Positions 8,188-15,958 of a stretch of DNA of 64,000 nucleotides are shown piece after piece. Position 1 is the first letter of the stretch, and each line of letters starts with the position of its first letter. The notes below the pieces were generated by a model. It was not told where the DNA came from. It saw only the letters and a list, made by a program, of their open reading frames with translations, and searched no databases. Origin of the DNA: Campylobacter_A concisus_Y (lineage in GTDB: Bacteria; Campylobacterota; Campylobacteria; Campylobacterales; Campylobacteraceae); contig NZ_CABPTY010000002.1 of NCBI RefSeq assembly GCF_902460415.1, forward strand, positions 95,533 through 159,532, read 5' to 3'. A program made the translations under genes and the position numbers.

Positions 8188-8757
8188 ATGGCAGCAGTAG
8201 CTGGTATAGTTAAAAGTGTTTCATCTGATGTTATAGCGATAGACCAAAATGATCATGTAAGAGTTTTAGACGTAAATGATAAAGTATATATCGGAGAGGC
8301 TATAAAGGGCGAGAGCGAAAGTGCAAGCATTACAATCACTGCAAATGATGGACAAGATATATCAATAAACGGATACGATACTCTTTGGCTAGATAGTAGC
8401 GTAGTAAGTGATGATATTGGTGAGTCTAGCATAGATACTGACGCATTGTTTAAAGCACTTCTTGGCAATGATTATGTATCGATTTTAGATCATATAAATG
8501 AAAAAGTAGATGATATCCTTAGCGCAACCAATTTAGAGCAAGAAGAGCTAAGTGATGAGGCTAGCGTAAATATTAGTTTTAATGAAATAGATCCAAATTT
8601 AGCAAATGAGCATGGATTAAGAGAAGATGATCTTTTGACTAAAATAAACGAACATAAAGAGAGCGATAAGCAGATAGATCCTAGCTTTGAGCATACAAAT
8701 CTTAATGCAACTACGATATATATAGATATCGATAACGACTTAAATAAACTTTCATAA
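8188..8757 (+). CDS. Stand-alone LapA/BapA-type retention-module protein
   Basis: This 189-residue protein resembles only the N-terminal retention module of giant type I-secreted adhesins (LapA/BapA class). Residues 1-70 show the module's pattern: AGIVKSVSSDVIAID, VRVLDVNDKVYIGEAI, an ASITITANDG strand and a closing DISINGYDTLWLDSS. DALFKALLGNDYVSIL follows where large adhesins have their linker. In LapA this module plugs the outer-membrane TolC-like pore, and LapG cuts after a dialanine (TAAG-like) site; no such site is seen here. The usual repeats and C-terminal secretion signal are absent, the remainder being acidic and Asp/Asn-rich. No type I secretion genes are near. The gene ends cleanly, with the stop overlapping a strong terminator. 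It may be a decayed adhesin start or a small free module. Shine-Dalgarno AAGGAA lies 6 bases before the ATG. Confidence 0.7.
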   Translation: MAAVAGIVKSVSSDVIAIDQNDHVRVLDVNDKVYIGEAIKGESESASITITANDGQDISINGYDTLWLDSSVVSDDIGESSIDTDALFKALLGNDYVSILDHINEKVDDILSATNLEQEELSDEASVNISFNEIDPNLANEHGLREDDLLTKINEHKESDKQIDPSFEHTNLNATTIYIDIDNDLNKLS

Positions 8758-8780
8758 ATTTGAGCTTTTTGCTCAAATTT
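8756..8780 (+). terminator. Strong intrinsic terminator
   Basis: AAATTTGAGC, a TTTTT loop and GCTCAAATTT form a perfect 10-bp stem that begins inside the stop codon of the retention-module gene and is followed by CTTCTGTTTT. Confidence 0.8.
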
Positions 8781-8849
8781 CTTCTGTTTTAAAAAACTCA
8801 AATTTATCTAATATCCTCTATAATAAGCCAAAAATTTCAAAGGAAAACG

Positions 8850-9584
8850 ATGAAAAAAATTCTAATCATCGCAGGCTCTTGCAATAGTGGCACAGCTGGA
8901 CTTCAAGCAGATATAAAAACATGTGCTAGGCTTAATTGTTATAGTGCAACAGCGGTAACTTCTTTGGTCGCTGAGACTACGGATGCTGTAAAGAGTGTAG
9001 TTTGCTTAGAACCTAGCTTTGTCAAAGATCAGCTAAATACGCTTGCGGAAGAATTTAGCTTTGATGCGATTAAGATAGGCATGTTATTTAGTGAAGAGAT
9101 TATGGAAGTGGTGCGTGAGTTTTTACTGGCTCAAAATACCAAAGTAGTGCTTGATCCAGTTTGCGTCTCAAAAAGTGGACACAAGCTTATAAAAGATAGT
9201 GCGGTGGCAAAACTAAAAGAGCTAATGAGCTTAGCTACAGTAACTACTCCAAATTTAGATGAGGCAAATGTGCTTTTTGGTGATGATTATAAAGATTTGC
9301 CTTGTGATGTTATCGTAAAAAAACATATCAGCGAAGATAGCAGTATAGACACGCTTTATAAAAAAGATGGTTCGCTAAGAAATTTTAAGACCCCACTTGT
9401 TAATCCGCTTGTAATGAGTGGAACTGGTTGTAGCTTCTCAACTGCACTTGCTTGTTTTTTAGCAAAGGGCAAGAGCCTAGAGGAGTCCATACAACTTTCA
9501 AAAGAGTATATTTGCTCTATCATAAAAGAGAGCATCGATACAAAACTTGGTAAAAATCGCCTACTTTGGCATGGAGCGAAGTAA
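8850..9584 (+). CDS. thiD: Hydroxymethylpyrimidine (phosphate) kinase
   Basis: This 244-residue ribokinase-fold enzyme phosphorylates HMP and HMP-phosphate for thiamine synthesis. The N-terminal substrate-binding segment ILIIAGSCNSGTAGLQADIK replaces the usual AGSDxxGGAGIQAD with minor changes. VVLDPVCVSKSGHKL and TPNLDEANVLFG are family landmarks. The anion-hole and catalytic motif is MSGTGCSFSTALA (Cys of GTGC conserved). It stands alone, with an AAAGGA ribosome site 6 bases before the ATG, a terminator upstream and a convergent gene downstream. No other thi genes are in the window and no THI-box riboswitch is recognisable in the 90-bp leader. It is a little shorter than E. coli ThiD (266 aa). 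Confidence 0.9.
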   Translation: MKKILIIAGSCNSGTAGLQADIKTCARLNCYSATAVTSLVAETTDAVKSVVCLEPSFVKDQLNTLAEEFSFDAIKIGMLFSEEIMEVVREFLLAQNTKVVLDPVCVSKSGHKLIKDSAVAKLKELMSLATVTTPNLDEANVLFGDDYKDLPCDVIVKKHISEDSSIDTLYKKDGSLRNFKTPLVNPLVMSGTGCSFSTALACFLAKGKSLEESIQLSKEYICSIIKESIDTKLGKNRLLWHGAK

Positions 9585-9587
9585 AAT

Positions 9588-10010
9588 TTATCCCTCTGAT
9601 CTTTGCACAGCAGCTGATTGAGTGATGATGTCGTGCAGATTTAGTTTATCTTTTCTAAAGAAACAAAGGCAAAGCCCAAGTATGCTAAAGCCAGCAAAAG
9701 CAAAGCAAATTTGGCGCAAGATGGTGTGAAAAAAGCTTAGTTTTCTGCCAGTTTTTAGATTTATCAGATAAATTTCTTGTGCTTTATAGCCCGGAGTTTG
9801 TGCTTTTATGCTAAAAAAAAGGCACATTATAAGCGAAATCAGGCTATTTGCACCAAAAATGGCAATTTGGTTATGCAAAAATGCCTCTTTGCCATCAAGC
9901 ACAAGATATGTTGTCGCATAAAATATCGGCATACCGATGATAAAAAGATCGATAATAAAGGCCTTCGCTCTAGCCCAAATAGGTGCGATTTTCGCCTTTT
10001 GCTTTGCCAA
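9588..10010 (-). CDS. RDD family membrane protein
   Basis: This is a small (140-residue) integral membrane protein with an RDD domain. It opens with an Arg-containing ARAKAFIIDLFIIGMPIFYA segment whose Asp sits inside the first membrane span. A second span lies at about 50-67 and a third at about 110-125, with KAQTPGYKAQEIYLINLKTG between. The molecular function of most RDD proteins is unknown; some are ion exchangers. The start is a TTG one base after the TGA of the upstream gene, with AGGAAAT as ribosome site, so it is translationally coupled. It is third in the purM operon. It converges with thiD, 3 bp apart. Confidence 0.75.
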   Translation of the reverse strand: MAKQKAKIAPIWARAKAFIIDLFIIGMPIFYATTYLVLDGKEAFLHNQIAIFGANSLISLIMCLFFSIKAQTPGYKAQEIYLINLKTGRKLSFFHTILRQICFAFAGFSILGLCLCFFRKDKLNLHDIITQSAAVQRSEG

Positions 10011-10011
10011 C

Positions 10012-10269
10012 TCAATTTCCTGTATTTATGTAGATACGGCTAAATTTCTCCCAGTCGTATAGATAGACTAGGTTGTCACTCTCACCGCTATCATGCGTGA
10101 CGCAGAGCATAGTAGAGGCGCGTGAGACCTTGCACCAGTGACTATAGAGATCAAGTTTTTTGATATCGCTTTCTAGTACACCAAAACAGCCTATATACTC
10201 ATAAATGCTAAGATTAAAAAAGCTCTTATTTTCGGTCTTTAGCAGGCGTTTTTTGCTATTTTCTTGCAT
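10012..10269 (-). CDS. Small hypothetical protein in the purM operon
   Basis: This 85-residue soluble protein belongs to no family I recognise. It has a lysine-rich start, a central FFNLSIYEYIGCFGVLESDI and an acidic GESDNLVYLYDWEKFSRIYI end, with no signal peptide or membrane span. Its ATG shares one base with the purM stop (TAATG) and the RDD gene starts one base after its own stop. The tight coupling on both sides supports a real gene. Three cysteines are present without a clear metal motif. Confidence 0.65.
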   Translation of the reverse strand: MQENSKKRLLKTENKSFFNLSIYEYIGCFGVLESDIKKLDLYSHWCKVSRASTMLCVTHDSGESDNLVYLYDWEKFSRIYINTGN

Positions 10270-11252
10270 TAAATTAGCTCTACACCTTTGCCATTTACTA
10301 CTTCACCGATCACGTAGCCATCGCTGCTAGCTAGGACAGCATCGACGTTTTCTTTAGGCACAACTAGGATCATGCCAACGCCCATGTTAAAGGTTCTCAT
10401 CATCTCTCTATCTTCTACTTTTTGAGCGATGATTTTAAAAATTTCAGGCGTTTTTATAGCGTTTTTTTGTACTTTTGCACCAAGCCCAGCAGGAAAGACG
10501 CGAGGTAAGTTTTCAACTATACCACCACCGGTGATGTGAGCCATTGCTGTAATCTTATCTTTTAATCTTAAAAAGTCGCTAACGTAAATTCTAGTTGGCT
10601 CAAGAAGCACGTCGATGAGCTTTTTATCGCCTACTTTTTCATCAAATTTTAGTCCAAGCTCGCTTACCACTTTTCTTGCAAGAGAGAAGCCATTTGAGTG
10701 TAGACCACTGCTTGGAAGCGCGACTAAAACGTCACCAGCTTTTACAAATTTGCTTCTGTCGATCTCATCAGCCTCGGCGATACCAACGGCAAATCCAGCA
10801 AGATCGAAGTCGCCTTTTTCATACATCGATGGCATCTCGGCTGTCTCACCGCCGATAAGCGCACATTGTGCCTTTTTGCAGCCATTTGCGATGCTTTTTA
10901 CCACCTCTTTGGCACTCTCTATCTCAAGCTTTGCAGTCGCGTAGTAGTCGAGGAAAAAGAGTGGTGTGGCGAAGTTGCAGATGAGATCATTCACGCACAT
11001 TGCGACTAGATCCTCGCCCACGCCGTCAAATTTCTTAGCGTCGATAGCTAGGCGAAGCTTCGTGCCAACGCCATCAGTCGCACCTAAAATGGCTGGATTT
11101 TTATATCCGCTTGGTAGTCTGACCGCTCCTGAAAATGACCCAATGCCACCTATGACGTTTGGTGTTTGTGTAGATTTTACGAAAGGCTTTATCGCCTCAA
11201 CAAAGCTATTTCCAGCATCTATATCCACTCCAGCATCTTTATAGCTTATCAT
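10269..11252 (-). CDS. purM: Phosphoribosylformylglycinamidine cyclo-ligase (AIR synthetase)
   Basis: This 327-residue enzyme of de novo purine synthesis closes the imidazole ring of FGAM using ATP to give AIR. Landmarks are SYKDAGVDIDAGNSFV at the N terminus, the GGIGSFSGAVRL loop, ATDGVGTKLRLA, the Gly-rich ALIGGETAEMPSMY signature and MAHITGGGIVENLPR. The length is slightly under the E. coli 345. It leads a three-gene unit with the small protein and the RDD protein. coaE starts about 40-80 bp away in the opposite direction, so the two share a short divergent promoter region. Confidence 0.95.
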   Translation of the reverse strand: MISYKDAGVDIDAGNSFVEAIKPFVKSTQTPNVIGGIGSFSGAVRLPSGYKNPAILGATDGVGTKLRLAIDAKKFDGVGEDLVAMCVNDLICNFATPLFFLDYYATAKLEIESAKEVVKSIANGCKKAQCALIGGETAEMPSMYEKGDFDLAGFAVGIAEADEIDRSKFVKAGDVLVALPSSGLHSNGFSLARKVVSELGLKFDEKVGDKKLIDVLLEPTRIYVSDFLRLKDKITAMAHITGGGIVENLPRVFPAGLGAKVQKNAIKTPEIFKIIAQKVEDREMMRTFNMGVGMILVVPKENVDAVLASSDGYVIGEVVNGKGVELI

Positions 11253-11332
11253 CTTTGCCCTTTTTTGTAATTTTTTAAAACTTTAGCCAAAAGTTGCTAA
11301 AATTGTTATCAATTTTCAAAAATGGAGCAAGT

Positions 11333-11929
11333 TTGCAGAAATTTCCAAATGCCTACATCATTACAGGCTCTATTGCTAGCGGTAAAAGCACGGCTATAAA
11401 TTTGCTAAAAGAACGAGGTTTTAGCGTGATTGATGCTGACGTGATCGCTCATGAGCAGCTTGAAATTTGTAAATGTGAGATAGTGGAAGTTTTTGGAGAG
11501 CAAATTTTAGGTGAGACTGGCAAAATCGATCGGCAAAAACTTGGCACCATTGTTTTTAATGATCCAAAAAAGTTAAAAATTTTAGAGCAAATTTTGTATC
11601 CAAAGATAAAAGCTGAAATTTTATCTCGTGCTGCAAAGCTTGAGTGTTTGGGGCAGGTTTATTTTGTGGATATCCCTTTATTTTTCGAAAAGCAAGATCG
11701 ATACACCGAGTTTAAAAATGTAGCTGTGATCTATGCACCAAAAGAGCTACTAATAAGCCGTCTAATAAGCCGAAATGGTCTAAATTTAGAAGCAGCAAAA
11801 GCTAGAGTGGATCTTCAGATGGATATAGAGCAAAAGCGAGAAAAAGCAAATTTTGTTATAGACAACAGCGGTGATAAAGAAAATTTAGAGCAGGAACTAG
11901 AGAAATTTCTAGGGCAAATTTGCGGCTGA
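11333..11929 (+). CDS. coaE: Dephospho-CoA kinase
   Basis: This 198-residue P-loop kinase carries out the last step of coenzyme A synthesis. The Walker A is ITGSIASGKSTA, followed by the family's VIDADVIAHE (Asp for substrate binding), KIDRQKLGTIVF and VDIPLFFEK, with the lid RLISRNG. The start chosen is the TTG at 11333, because GGAG (11324-11327) sits five bases before it and the protein then begins close to the P-loop, as in the family. The frame stays open upstream to a TTG at 11294, but that would add 13 residues without family support. A hairpin overlaps the stop, and dapF follows 49 bp later. Confidence 0.9.
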   Translation: MQKFPNAYIITGSIASGKSTAINLLKERGFSVIDADVIAHEQLEICKCEIVEVFGEQILGETGKIDRQKLGTIVFNDPKKLKILEQILYPKIKAEILSRAAKLECLGQVYFVDIPLFFEKQDRYTEFKNVAVIYAPKELLISRLISRNGLNLEAAKARVDLQMDIEQKREKANFVIDNSGDKENLEQELEKFLGQICG

Positions 11930-11943
11930 GTTTATATAAACTC
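11928..11943 (+). terminator. Palindromic hairpin between coaE and dapF
   Basis: GAGTTTATATAAACTC is a perfect 16-bp palindrome overlapping the coaE stop. There is no T run, so it is a weak terminator or RNA-stability element at best; dapF could still be read through. Confidence 0.35.
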
Positions 11944-11978
11944 GGCAAAACAGGTAGAGCAATTTTAAAGGAAAGATA

Positions 11979-12722
11979 ATGCAGGTTTCAAAGTACAATG
12001 CTAGTGGTAATGATTTTGTCATATTTCACACATTTTTAAGTAAAGATAGAAGCGAGCTAGCAAGACAAATTTGCAGCAGGACGAACGGCGTGGGAGCTGA
12101 TGGGCTCATCGTGCTTTTGCCTTACGAAAAGGGTGTGAAATGGGAGTTTTACAACAGCGACGGAAGCTACGCTGCGATGTGTGGCAACGGCTCGCGCGCG
12201 GCTGCTAGATATGCCTATCTAAATGGTCTTGTTAGTTCAAACGAATTTGTCTTGCTAACTGGTAGCGGCGAGGTGATGGCAAATGTGAAAGGTGAGTGCG
12301 TCGAGGTCGTGCTAACAAGTCCAAAGATTTTAAGCGAGCCATTAAATGAAAACGGCAAAACTTGGTATTTTTACGATACTGGCGTGCCACATCTTGTAAA
12401 TTTCACACAAAATTTAGATGAATTTGACGTCAAAGAGTGCAGGTCGCTTCGTCAAAAATACAATGCAAATGTAAATTTAGCCAAATTTGATGGCGAAGTT
12501 TTAAAGGTGAGAACCTACGAAAGGGGCGTGGAGGACGAGACGCTAGCTTGTGGCACTGGCATGGCGGCTTGCTTTTACGGCGCTACTTTAAATTTAAACG
12601 CACCGCAAAGCCTAAAAGTCTATCCAAAAAGCGGCGAAGAGCTTGGACTTAGGCTTGAAAACGGCAAAATCTTATTTAGCGGAGCGGTGAAACACTGCTT
12701 TGATACGAGTATCGAAATTTAG
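11979..12722 (+). CDS. dapF: Diaminopimelate epimerase
   Basis: This 247-residue cofactor-independent racemase interconverts LL- and meso-diaminopimelate for lysine and peptidoglycan. The two catalytic cysteines are in MCGNGSRAAARYA and LACGTGMAACFYG, the latter after the YERGVEDET motif. N-terminal KYNASGNDFVIF is typical. It is slightly shorter than the E. coli enzyme (274). Ribosome site AAAGGAAAG precedes the ATG by four bases. A diverged copy of its last 19 codons, including the stop, lies exactly 240 bp downstream (12906-12962). Confidence 0.95.
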   Translation: MQVSKYNASGNDFVIFHTFLSKDRSELARQICSRTNGVGADGLIVLLPYEKGVKWEFYNSDGSYAAMCGNGSRAAARYAYLNGLVSSNEFVLLTGSGEVMANVKGECVEVVLTSPKILSEPLNENGKTWYFYDTGVPHLVNFTQNLDEFDVKECRSLRQKYNANVNLAKFDGEVLKVRTYERGVEDETLACGTGMAACFYGATLNLNAPQSLKVYPKSGEELGLRLENGKILFSGAVKHCFDTSIEI

Positions 12723-12741
12723 CTTTTAGAGCGAGTTTTTG

Positions 12742-12770
12742 TGCTTGCTTCGGGTTAGTCAGAGCAAGCA
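12742..12770 (+). terminator. Hairpin downstream of dapF
   Basis: TGCTTGC and GCAAGCA form a perfect 7-bp stem around a 15-base loop, followed by AATTTTC. It is a plausible terminator 20 bp after the dapF stop. Confidence 0.45.
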
Positions 12771-12905
12771 AATTTTCAAATTTATATCATTAAATTTGCA
12801 GCGGTGCTGATTAAAATTTAAATACAAACCATTTAAGAGTTTAGCTACTTAAATATCTCAAGAATAAATTTATATGAAATTTGTTGGGGTGTAAAAATCT
12901 CCGCC

Positions 12906-12962
12906 GAAATTTTATTTACTGAAGCTTTGAAATACTGCTTTGATATGAGTATTGAAATTTAG
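12906..12962 (+). pseudogene. Diverged duplicate of the dapF 3' end
   Basis: Over about 60 bases, starting just 5' of this interval, roughly 48 match the dapF 3' end at an offset of exactly 240 bp. Read in the same frame it gives EILFTEALKYCFDMSIEI then stop, against KILFSGAVKHCFDTSIEI in dapF. Most differences are conservative, so the piece diverged while coding or came from a related dapF. A looser match (GVKIS for GLRLE) extends it slightly upstream. The rest of 12723-13084 is AT-rich, with no other feature seen apart from the terminator at 12742. Confidence 0.75.
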
Positions 12963-13084
12963 CTATTTTGGCTGCTAGTAGTTAAATTTGGCTAGTAGTT
13001 TGTAAAAGTCGTAGGTAGTAAATTAAAACAAAGAGTTTTATAAAGTTTTTGTTATTAAATTTTAAACTGTATAAAAAAGAAGAT

Positions 13085-13100
13085 CTCCGCCGAAGCGGAG
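13085..13100 (-). terminator. Terminator of rpmI-rplT
   Basis: CTCCGC, a CGAA tetraloop and GCGGAG lie just past the rplT stop. Read on the minus strand the stem is followed by ATCTTCTTTTTT, a good intrinsic terminator. Confidence 0.85.
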
Positions 13101-13108
13101 AAAAGGTG

Positions 13109-13465
13109 TTATTTCAAAGCATCTTTTGCTTGTTTTGCAAGTGCCGCAAATGCCTTCGCGTCATTCATAGCTAGATCAGCTAAAATTTTTCTATCAAGTT
13201 CGATCTTAGCTTTGTTTAAGCCGTTGATAAATCTTGAATAGCTAATGTCGTTTAGTCTGCAAGCTGCGTTGATACGAACGATCCATAAACGTCTGAAATC
13301 ACGTTTTTTCTGGCGTCTGTCGCGATATGCATAAACTAAACTTCTCTCTAGTTGCTCTTTAGCTTTTCTAAAGTGTTTATGTCTAGCACTGAAAAAGCCA
13401 CGTGCTAGCTTTAAAACTTTCTTATGGCGTCTTCTTCTAACTACGCCTGTTTTTACTCTTGCCAT
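13109..13465 (-). CDS. rplT: 50S ribosomal protein L20
   Basis: This 118-residue, very basic protein of the large subunit binds 23S rRNA early in assembly. MARVKTGVVRRRRHKKVLKL, RDRRQKKRDFRRLWIVRINA and YSRFINGLNKA are the family signatures and the length is standard. It follows rpmI by 98 bp and is ended by the hairpin at 13085. In many bacteria L20 represses its own operon through a leader RNA; no such structure was checked. infC, often in the same operon, is elsewhere in this window (28074). Confidence 0.97.
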   Translation of the reverse strand: MARVKTGVVRRRRHKKVLKLARGFFSARHKHFRKAKEQLERSLVYAYRDRRQKKRDFRRLWIVRINAACRLNDISYSRFINGLNKAKIELDRKILADLAMNDAKAFAALAKQAKDALK

Positions 13466-13563
13466 ATTTATCCTTTTACAAATTGGCGCTCACAAGGTGA
13501 GTCTTGCCCCTAAATTTGGGGGAGTTTGAATGACTTTTTGTCAAAAACTTAAATCTACGCTGC

Positions 13564-13755
13564 TTATACGCCGAGCATTTTGCGAACGGCTGGGACATTT
13601 GTGCTGTCCACGTATTTTGGGCCACGCAAATCTCTCATACGCTTAGTAGGTTTTTTTGTTAAGATGTGGCTTCTAAAAGCAGAGCCTCTTTTTATCTTAT
13701 TTTTACCTACTTTAAAGCGCTTAGCAGCACCGCGAACGGTTTTCATCTTTGGCAT
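13564..13755 (-). CDS. rpmI: 50S ribosomal protein L35
   Basis: This 63-residue basic protein has the standard L35 start MPKMKTVRGAAKRFKVGKNK and a KPTKRMRDLRG core. It is the first gene of the rpmI-rplT unit, with an AAAGGAT ribosome site before the ATG. The AT-rich region upstream (13760-13900) is shared with the divergent peptidase promoter. Confidence 0.95.
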   Translation of the reverse strand: MPKMKTVRGAAKRFKVGKNKIKRGSAFRSHILTKKPTKRMRDLRGPKYVDSTNVPAVRKMLGV

Positions 13756-13914
13756 GCTAATCCTTTTTGAAATTTTATACGCAAGTGCGTAAGATTTGGA
13801 TTATAGCGAAAAATCCTTTAGAAAATTTAAATTTCACTTAGACAAAATTTGCAATAAATTTACATTTAACTTAAAAAAGTTTTAAAATTTAGAATTAAAT
13901 TATTAAATTTGGCA

Positions 13915-13920
13915 TATAAT
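13915..13920 (+). promoter_or_regulatory. -10 box for the C69 peptidase gene
   Basis: A TATAAT lies 37 bp before the ATG at 13957, preceded by T-rich phased sequence. AAAGGAG follows about five bases before the start codon. The spacing gives a leader of about 30 bases. Confidence 0.6.
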
Positions 13921-13956
13921 CACATATAAGAAATTTATTTTACTAAAGGAGTAAAA

Positions 13957-15453
13957 ATGAAAGGGAAAATTCTTGCATCAATCGTCGCTATGAGTGCGAT
14001 TTTAGGCACAAGTAGCTTGGCATGCACTACCATTTTAGTAGGAGATAAAGCCTCAAACGACGGCTCTATGTTAGTGGCTAGAAGCGCAGACAGCAAGGCC
14101 ATAAAGGCTCAAGTTTTTTTGATACATCCAGCTACGAAAAACCAAACTGGCATGCACAGCTCAAAGGCGCATGACGGCGCAAATGACTTTACATATCCGC
14201 TTCCAAAAGATGGCATGAGATACACAACTATCGCAAATTCACACACAAAACTTCACGGAGCAGTCGGCTACAACGAGGCTGGCGTTGGACTTAGTGGCAC
14301 TGAGACCATCTACGCAAAAGATGAGCTTTTAAAAGTTGATCCATACAACGAAGAGACCGGTATCACAGAAGATGACATCCCAGACGTGCTTTTGCCACGT
14401 ATCAAAAGCGCAAAAGAGGGCGTTAAGCTTCTTGGCGAGATAGTTGAGACAAAAGGCGCTGGCGAGGGCTTTGGCGTGGTATTTGTCGATGCAAATGAGC
14501 TTTGGTACTTTGAAACTGGCACAGGCCACAAATGGATCGCCACAAAGATCGCTCCAGATGAGTATTTCGTTACTGCGAACCAAGGCCGCCTTCAAAACTA
14601 TAAAGAGAATGACCCAAATTTCATGGGAGCAAAAGATGTCATCAAATTTGCGATCGATAACAAGACCTATGACCCTGCAAAAGACGGAGAATTTAACTTT
14701 ACAAAGGCCTATACAAGGGACGATGAGAGAGATGTGACTTACAACTACCCACGTGTTTGCTGGGTACAAAGCATGTTTAACCCAAGTCTAAAACAAGACT
14801 TCGCTGACGGTCAGAAATTTCCAGTATTTTTAAAACCAGAGAAAAAACTAAGTGTAGAAGATCTAAAAGCTGCGATGAGAGCCCACTACGACGGCACTGC
14901 GTTTGATAACTACGCTAGTAAAGACGAAGATAAGAAAAACATCTACCGCGCTATAAGCGTCTTTAGAACATACGAGTCTCACGTCATGCAGGTGCGCCCG
15001 TGGTTACCAAAAGAGATCGGCCGCGTGACCTACGTCGCTCTTGGCATGGCTGATCTTAGCGTTTATTTGCCGTATTACGAGGGGCTTGATGGCTTTATAA
15101 AAGGCTACTCTGATGGCTCATATGACGCTGATAACACTTCGATTTACTGGGTTTATAGAAAGCTTCAAACCCTTGTGATGACTGATTATGAGAAGTATTC
15201 TCCAGTGGTTAAAGAGGCATACGCTAAATTTGAAAAAGAGTTGGCGGTAAAACAGGCTAAATTTGAAGATGAGTACGTAAAGCTTTATAAAAAAGATAAG
15301 AAAAAAGCAGACAAACTCCTAAATGAATTTAGCCAAAAGACTATGCAAGAGGCTAAAGATCTAACACAGGAGCTTACAAATAAGGTCTTTACTATGCTTA
15401 CAGCTGATATGGATGCTAAGCTAAAATCCCTAAATAAAGGCAAAAAAGACTAA
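13957..15453 (+). CDS. Secreted C69-family dipeptidase (Ntn hydrolase)
   Basis: This 498-residue protein belongs to the U34/C69 dipeptidase family. A signal peptide (1-22, ending GTSSLA) is followed at once by Cys23-Thr-Thr. In this family the N-terminal cysteine exposed by processing is the nucleophile, so signal removal would itself produce the active enzyme. Further landmarks are GDKASNDGSMLVARSADS, VGYNEAGVGLSGTETIYA, WYFETGTGHKWIA and VTANQGRL. A lysine-rich coiled-coil-like C terminus (about 410-498) is added. Such enzymes cleave dipeptides and help use peptides as carbon source in asaccharolytic bacteria. It has its own promoter and a hairpin after the stop, so it is monocistronic. Confidence 0.88.
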   Translation: MKGKILASIVAMSAILGTSSLACTTILVGDKASNDGSMLVARSADSKAIKAQVFLIHPATKNQTGMHSSKAHDGANDFTYPLPKDGMRYTTIANSHTKLHGAVGYNEAGVGLSGTETIYAKDELLKVDPYNEETGITEDDIPDVLLPRIKSAKEGVKLLGEIVETKGAGEGFGVVFVDANELWYFETGTGHKWIATKIAPDEYFVTANQGRLQNYKENDPNFMGAKDVIKFAIDNKTYDPAKDGEFNFTKAYTRDDERDVTYNYPRVCWVQSMFNPSLKQDFADGQKFPVFLKPEKKLSVEDLKAAMRAHYDGTAFDNYASKDEDKKNIYRAISVFRTYESHVMQVRPWLPKEIGRVTYVALGMADLSVYLPYYEGLDGFIKGYSDGSYDADNTSIYWVYRKLQTLVMTDYEKYSPVVKEAYAKFEKELAVKQAKFEDEYVKLYKKDKKKADKLLNEFSQKTMQEAKDLTQELTNKVFTMLTADMDAKLKSLNKGKKD

Positions 15454-15459
15454 AAACTC

Positions 15460-15484
15460 TGGGCGTGAAATTTAGTAGCGCCCA
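15460..15484 (+). terminator. Hairpin after the C69 peptidase gene
   Basis: TGGGCG and CGCCCA form a 6-bp GC-rich stem around a 13-base loop, followed by AACTTTAAAC. It lies seven bases after the stop and is a plausible but not strong terminator. Confidence 0.5.
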
Positions 15485-15515
15485 AACTTTAAACAAAAAT
15501 TTGGCAAAGAGCGTT

Positions 15516-15521
15516 TATAAT
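15516..15521 (+). promoter_or_regulatory. -10 box upstream of the metE leader
   Basis: A consensus TATAAT lies 34 bp before the short ORF at 15555. A transcript starting near 15528 would contain that ORF, the hairpin at 15550-15607 and nearly 500 bases of leader before metE. Confidence 0.5.
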
Positions 15522-15554
15522 GCGACAAAAATTCACTACAAAGGAAAAACGCTG

Positions 15555-15584
15555 ATGCCTTGTCCCATGCGTAAAGCTCATTAA
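15555..15584 (+). CDS. Possible nine-residue leader peptide upstream of metE
   Basis: A tiny ORF encodes MPCPMRKAH. It is preceded by AAAGGAAAA with good spacing and by a TATAAT promoter. Two of its nine residues are Met and one is Cys, which would suit a leader peptide sensing sulfur amino acids. Its start codon lies in the 5' arm of a perfect 7-bp stem (CGCTGAT 15550-15556 with ATCAGCG 15601-15607) that would enclose the ORF and is followed by ATTTTC. Translation and folding would compete. It is far too short to judge by composition, so it is a hypothesis. Confidence 0.3.
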   Translation: MPCPMRKAH

Positions 15585-15778
15585 TCTCGGCAAAAAACAT
15601 ATCAGCGATTTTCAAAAAATACGCAAATTTTTAAACAATTTCACATTTTTTTACATTGAAATAAATCCATTTTTGCTAGCAGGTCCGTTGCATTGTAACT
15701 GCATTTTTAATAGCAAAGCTAAGCAGTGTTTGAAATTTGGCAAGGATCTTTTTAGCAGGGTTTTTTATAAATTTTACT

Positions 15779-15958
15779 TCAGCTTAAGAAGAAGTGGGTG
15801 TCATCCACCACGTGTGAGGTGACACAGACTTGTGCGCAGCGTAACAACATCGAACGTGCTGGGGGTTTGGGTCGCAGGGATAAGGGGGCGGTTTTGTAAT
15901 TCTAGCCCTCTTGTACCTGCATAAAAATATTCAAGGTTGCTGTGCTTTGCACAGTTTT
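15779..15958 (+). ncRNA. Candidate structured RNA / long metE leader element
   Basis: This stretch of about 180 bases is much more GC-rich than the AT-rich sequence around it and has no convincing ORF. A TATAAAT -10-like box lies at 15766-15772. Local stems include GTGTCA with TGACAC (about 15798-15825) and AAGGGGGC with GCCCTCTT (about 15882-15912). It ends in CTGTGC-TTT-GCACAG followed by TTTTA, a terminator-like hairpin (15940-15954). It could be a stand-alone small RNA or a riboswitch-like metE leader. I do not recognise it as tmRNA, RNase P, SRP, 6S, SAM or cobalamin RNA. The rest of 15454-16014 is AT-rich. Confidence 0.35.
15940..15954 (+). terminator. Terminator-like hairpin before metE
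   Basis: CTGTGC, a TTT loop and GCACAG are followed by TTTTATAG, 60 bp before the metE start. It either ends an upstream small RNA or serves as an attenuator for metE. Confidence 0.55.

Noticed and set aside
10269..11252. Long + strand frames opposite purM
   Set aside because: They are antisense frames over a clear purM gene and have no family similarity.
15779..15958. Possible tmRNA, 6S, RNase P, SRP, SAM or cobalamin RNA
   Set aside because: None of the conserved cores of those RNAs could be found, so it is left as an unclassified candidate.
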